Below are positions 6,587-8,268 of a stretch of DNA of 8,268 nt, in pieces. The DNA is from Rhodocyclaceae bacterium. Its GTDB lineage: Bacteria; Pseudomonadota; Gammaproteobacteria; Burkholderiales; Rhodocyclaceae. Position numbers and translations under genes: made by a program. Each line of letters starts with the position of its first letter. Position 1 is the stretch's first letter. Location of the stretch: positions 1 through 8,268 of the forward strand of contig JAUXNZ010000329.1 in assembly GCA_030682595.1 (NCBI GenBank), read 5' to 3'. The notes under the pieces were generated by a model. That model was not told the origin of the DNA. It did no database searches and saw only the letters and a program-made list of their open reading frames with translations.

Positions 6587-8268
6587 ATGCTGACCGACTC
6601 ACAATTAAGATCGAGCGTTGACGCGCTCTGGAACAAAGTCTGGACCGGCGGCTTGTCCAATCCGCTCGATGCCATCGAGCAGCTTTCCTACCTGTTTTTT
6701 CTCAAGCAGATCGACGAGCGCGAACAGGATGGCGAGCGTCAGGCCAAGCGGCGCGGCGGCAAATTCGCGCCGCTGTTTTCCGATCCGAGCCTGCGCTGGT
6801 CGCATTGGAGCCAGTTGCCCGCCGATAAGGCACTGAAGCACGTCAAGGAAGTCGTCTTTCCCTTCCTCAAAAACCTGGGCGACAAGGCCGGCTCTTTCGG
6901 CGCGCAGATGGAAAACGCCGAGTTCAAGATCAACAAGCCGGCCCTGTTGATCGAAATCTGCCGCGCCATCGAGGCGATGCAGATTTCGGCGCAGAACCAG
7001 GACGTGCAGGGCGATCTCTACGAATACCTGCTGTCCAAGCTCAATACCGCCGGCACCAACGGCCAGTTTCGCACCCCGCGCCACATCATCCGCATGATGG
7101 TGAAAATGCTCGATCCGCGCCCCGGCGAGCGCGTCTGCGATCCGGCGGCGGGTACTTGCGGCTTTCTGGTCAACGCCTGGCAGCACCTGCTGGAAACGCA
7201 CACCGACCCGCGCGATCTCACGTTCGACGACGAGGGCTGGCCCCACGGCCTCACCGGCAGTGGCCTGACGCGCGAGGAATACGAGTTCGCGCAGAAGGAA
7301 GGCTTTACCGGCTACGACAGCGATTCGGGCATGACCATGCTGCGCATCGGCAGCATGAACCTGATGCTCCACGGCCTCGCTTCGCCGCGTTTTCACTACA
7401 CGGATACCTTATCCAAGGGCTTCAACGAAGAGCGCGCCTATGACGTAGTGCTCGCCAATCCGCCGTTCAAGGGCGCCATCGACACGGCGGACGTCAACCC
7501 GTCGCTGCCGGCCAAGGTCAAGAAAACCGAAATCCTGTTCGTGCATCTGTTCCTGCGCCTGCTCGAAAATGGCGGACGCGCGGCGGTGATCGTGCCGGAC
7601 GGCGTGCTGTTCGGGTCGAGCAACGCCCATGTCGAAGTCCGCAAGCTGCTGATCGAAGGCAATCGCCTCGATGGCGTGGTGTCCATGCCCTCGGGCGTTT
7701 TCCGCCCCTATGCGGGGGTTTCCTCCGCCGTGCTGCTATTCACCAAGGGCGCGGCCACCGAGCGCATCTGGTATTACGACATGGAGCACGATGGCTTTTC
7801 GCTCGACGACAAACGCCAGCGCGTGGCCGAGAACGACATCGACGACCTGCTCTCATGTTGGCAACAGCGCCACGAGCCGAAATTCCAGAAGCAGCGCGAC
7901 GCGCGCCTGGCGAAACTCCAGAAGCAGATTGCACCGCTCAAGCAGGACCGGCTGGCGCATCACGCCATCATTCACCGCCTGAAATTCGAGGAGGTCGTTG
8001 CCACGGAGGCCGACGCCGCGCGCGGCGCACGCGAGCAGGCCGAGGCCGAACTCGCGGAACTGCAAGCGCGCATCACGCCGCTGGAAAACGAAATCAACCA
8101 GCTCACGCGCCAATTCTGGGTGACCAAGGAACAAGTCACTGCGAACAAGTACGACCTCTCGGCGAGCCGCTATCGGCAGGTGGAACATGAGGAAGTGTTT
8201 TACGAAAACACGGTTGTTACGCTGGAGCGGTTACGGCAGTTGGAACAGGCTGCGGCAAGCGACTTGGT
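6587..8268 (+). CDS. hsdM: Type I restriction-modification DNA methyltransferase subunit M (HsdM), partial at right edge
   Basis: HsdM is the N6-adenine methyltransferase subunit; with HsdS it methylates the recognition site and protects host DNA. From ATG 6587 the frame is open for 560 codons to the window edge. The N-terminal HsdM helical domain covers about 5-135 (LWNKVWTGGLSNPLDAIEQL). The Rossmann methylase domain has the entry motif GQFRTPRHIIRMMV (159-172), SAM-binding motif I DPAAGTCGF (185-193) and catalytic NPPF (291-294), all intact. A charged, heptad-like coiled coil spans about 432-510, before a conserved C-terminal FWVTKEQVTANKYDLSASRY block (510-529). The last visible residues look close to the usual C-terminus. 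The start lies 15 bases after the hsdR stop with no clear Shine-Dalgarno, suggesting translational coupling. hsdS is expected downstream, outside the window. Confidence 0.94.
   Translation, partial: MLTDSQLRSSVDALWNKVWTGGLSNPLDAIEQLSYLFFLKQIDEREQDGERQAKRRGGKFAPLFSDPSLRWSHWSQLPADKALKHVKEVVFPFLKNLGDKAGSFGAQMENAEFKINKPALLIEICRAIEAMQISAQNQDVQGDLYEYLLSKLNTAGTNGQFRTPRHIIRMMVKMLDPRPGERVCDPAAGTCGFLVNAWQHLLETHTDPRDLTFDDEGWPHGLTGSGLTREEYEFAQKEGFTGYDSDSGMTMLRIGSMNLMLHGLASPRFHYTDTLSKGFNEERAYDVVLANPPFKGAIDTADVNPSLPAKVKKTEILFVHLFLRLLENGGRAAVIVPDGVLFGSSNAHVEVRKLLIEGNRLDGVVSMPSGVFRPYAGVSSAVLLFTKGAATERIWYYDMEHDGFSLDDKRQRVAENDIDDLLSCWQQRHEPKFQKQRDARLAKLQKQIAPLKQDRLAHHAIIHRLKFEEVVATEADAARGAREQAEAELAELQARITPLENEINQLTRQFWVTKEQVTANKYDLSASRYRQVEHEEVFYENTVVTLERLRQLEQAAASDL

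Noticed and set aside
6605..7396. 263-codon minus-strand open frame inside hsdM
   Set aside because: It lies opposite the intact methylase motifs DPAAGTCGF and the HsdM N-terminal domain; it is an antisense shadow.

Overview
The window is GC-rich and typical of Proteobacteria. A sulfur-metabolising betaproteobacterium, perhaps of the Rhodocyclales type, is my best guess, but it rests only on base composition and protein flavour. Two unrelated blocks sit side by side.

Block 1 (1-3276) is an ECF sigma-factor locus. A small ECF sigma factor runs leftward from 548 and is cut by the left edge. Facing away from it is a tight three-gene operon (684-3276): an exported alpha/beta hydrolase, a YeeE/YedE-family (TsuA-like) sulfur-compound membrane transporter, and an exported DUF302 protein. 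The 135-bp divergent intergenic region carries two copies of the same bipartite motif, GGAATAAA-N14-CGTCTW, one per strand and each pointing at a gene. This is the pattern expected if the sigma factor drives both its own gene and the operon. I infer an envelope or periplasmic response module linked to sulfur compounds; the inducing signal is not visible.

Junction (3277-3820): a possible terminator follows the operon. About 500 bases without a convincing intact gene come next, including a short relic of the radical-SAM tRNA-modification gene miaB (about 3363-3461). This looks like a scarred insertion or rearrangement site.

Block 2 (about 3760-8268) is a type I restriction-modification locus in the order hsdR-hsdM. 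hsdM runs off the right edge and no specificity subunit (hsdS) lies in the window. The HsdR homology continues upstream of the first usable start codon (TTG 3860) into a stretch with no ATG, GTG or TTG, so its true start is uncertain or damaged. HsdM carries a long predicted coiled coil before its conserved C-terminal segment.

I saw no tRNA, rRNA, CRISPR array or transposase.
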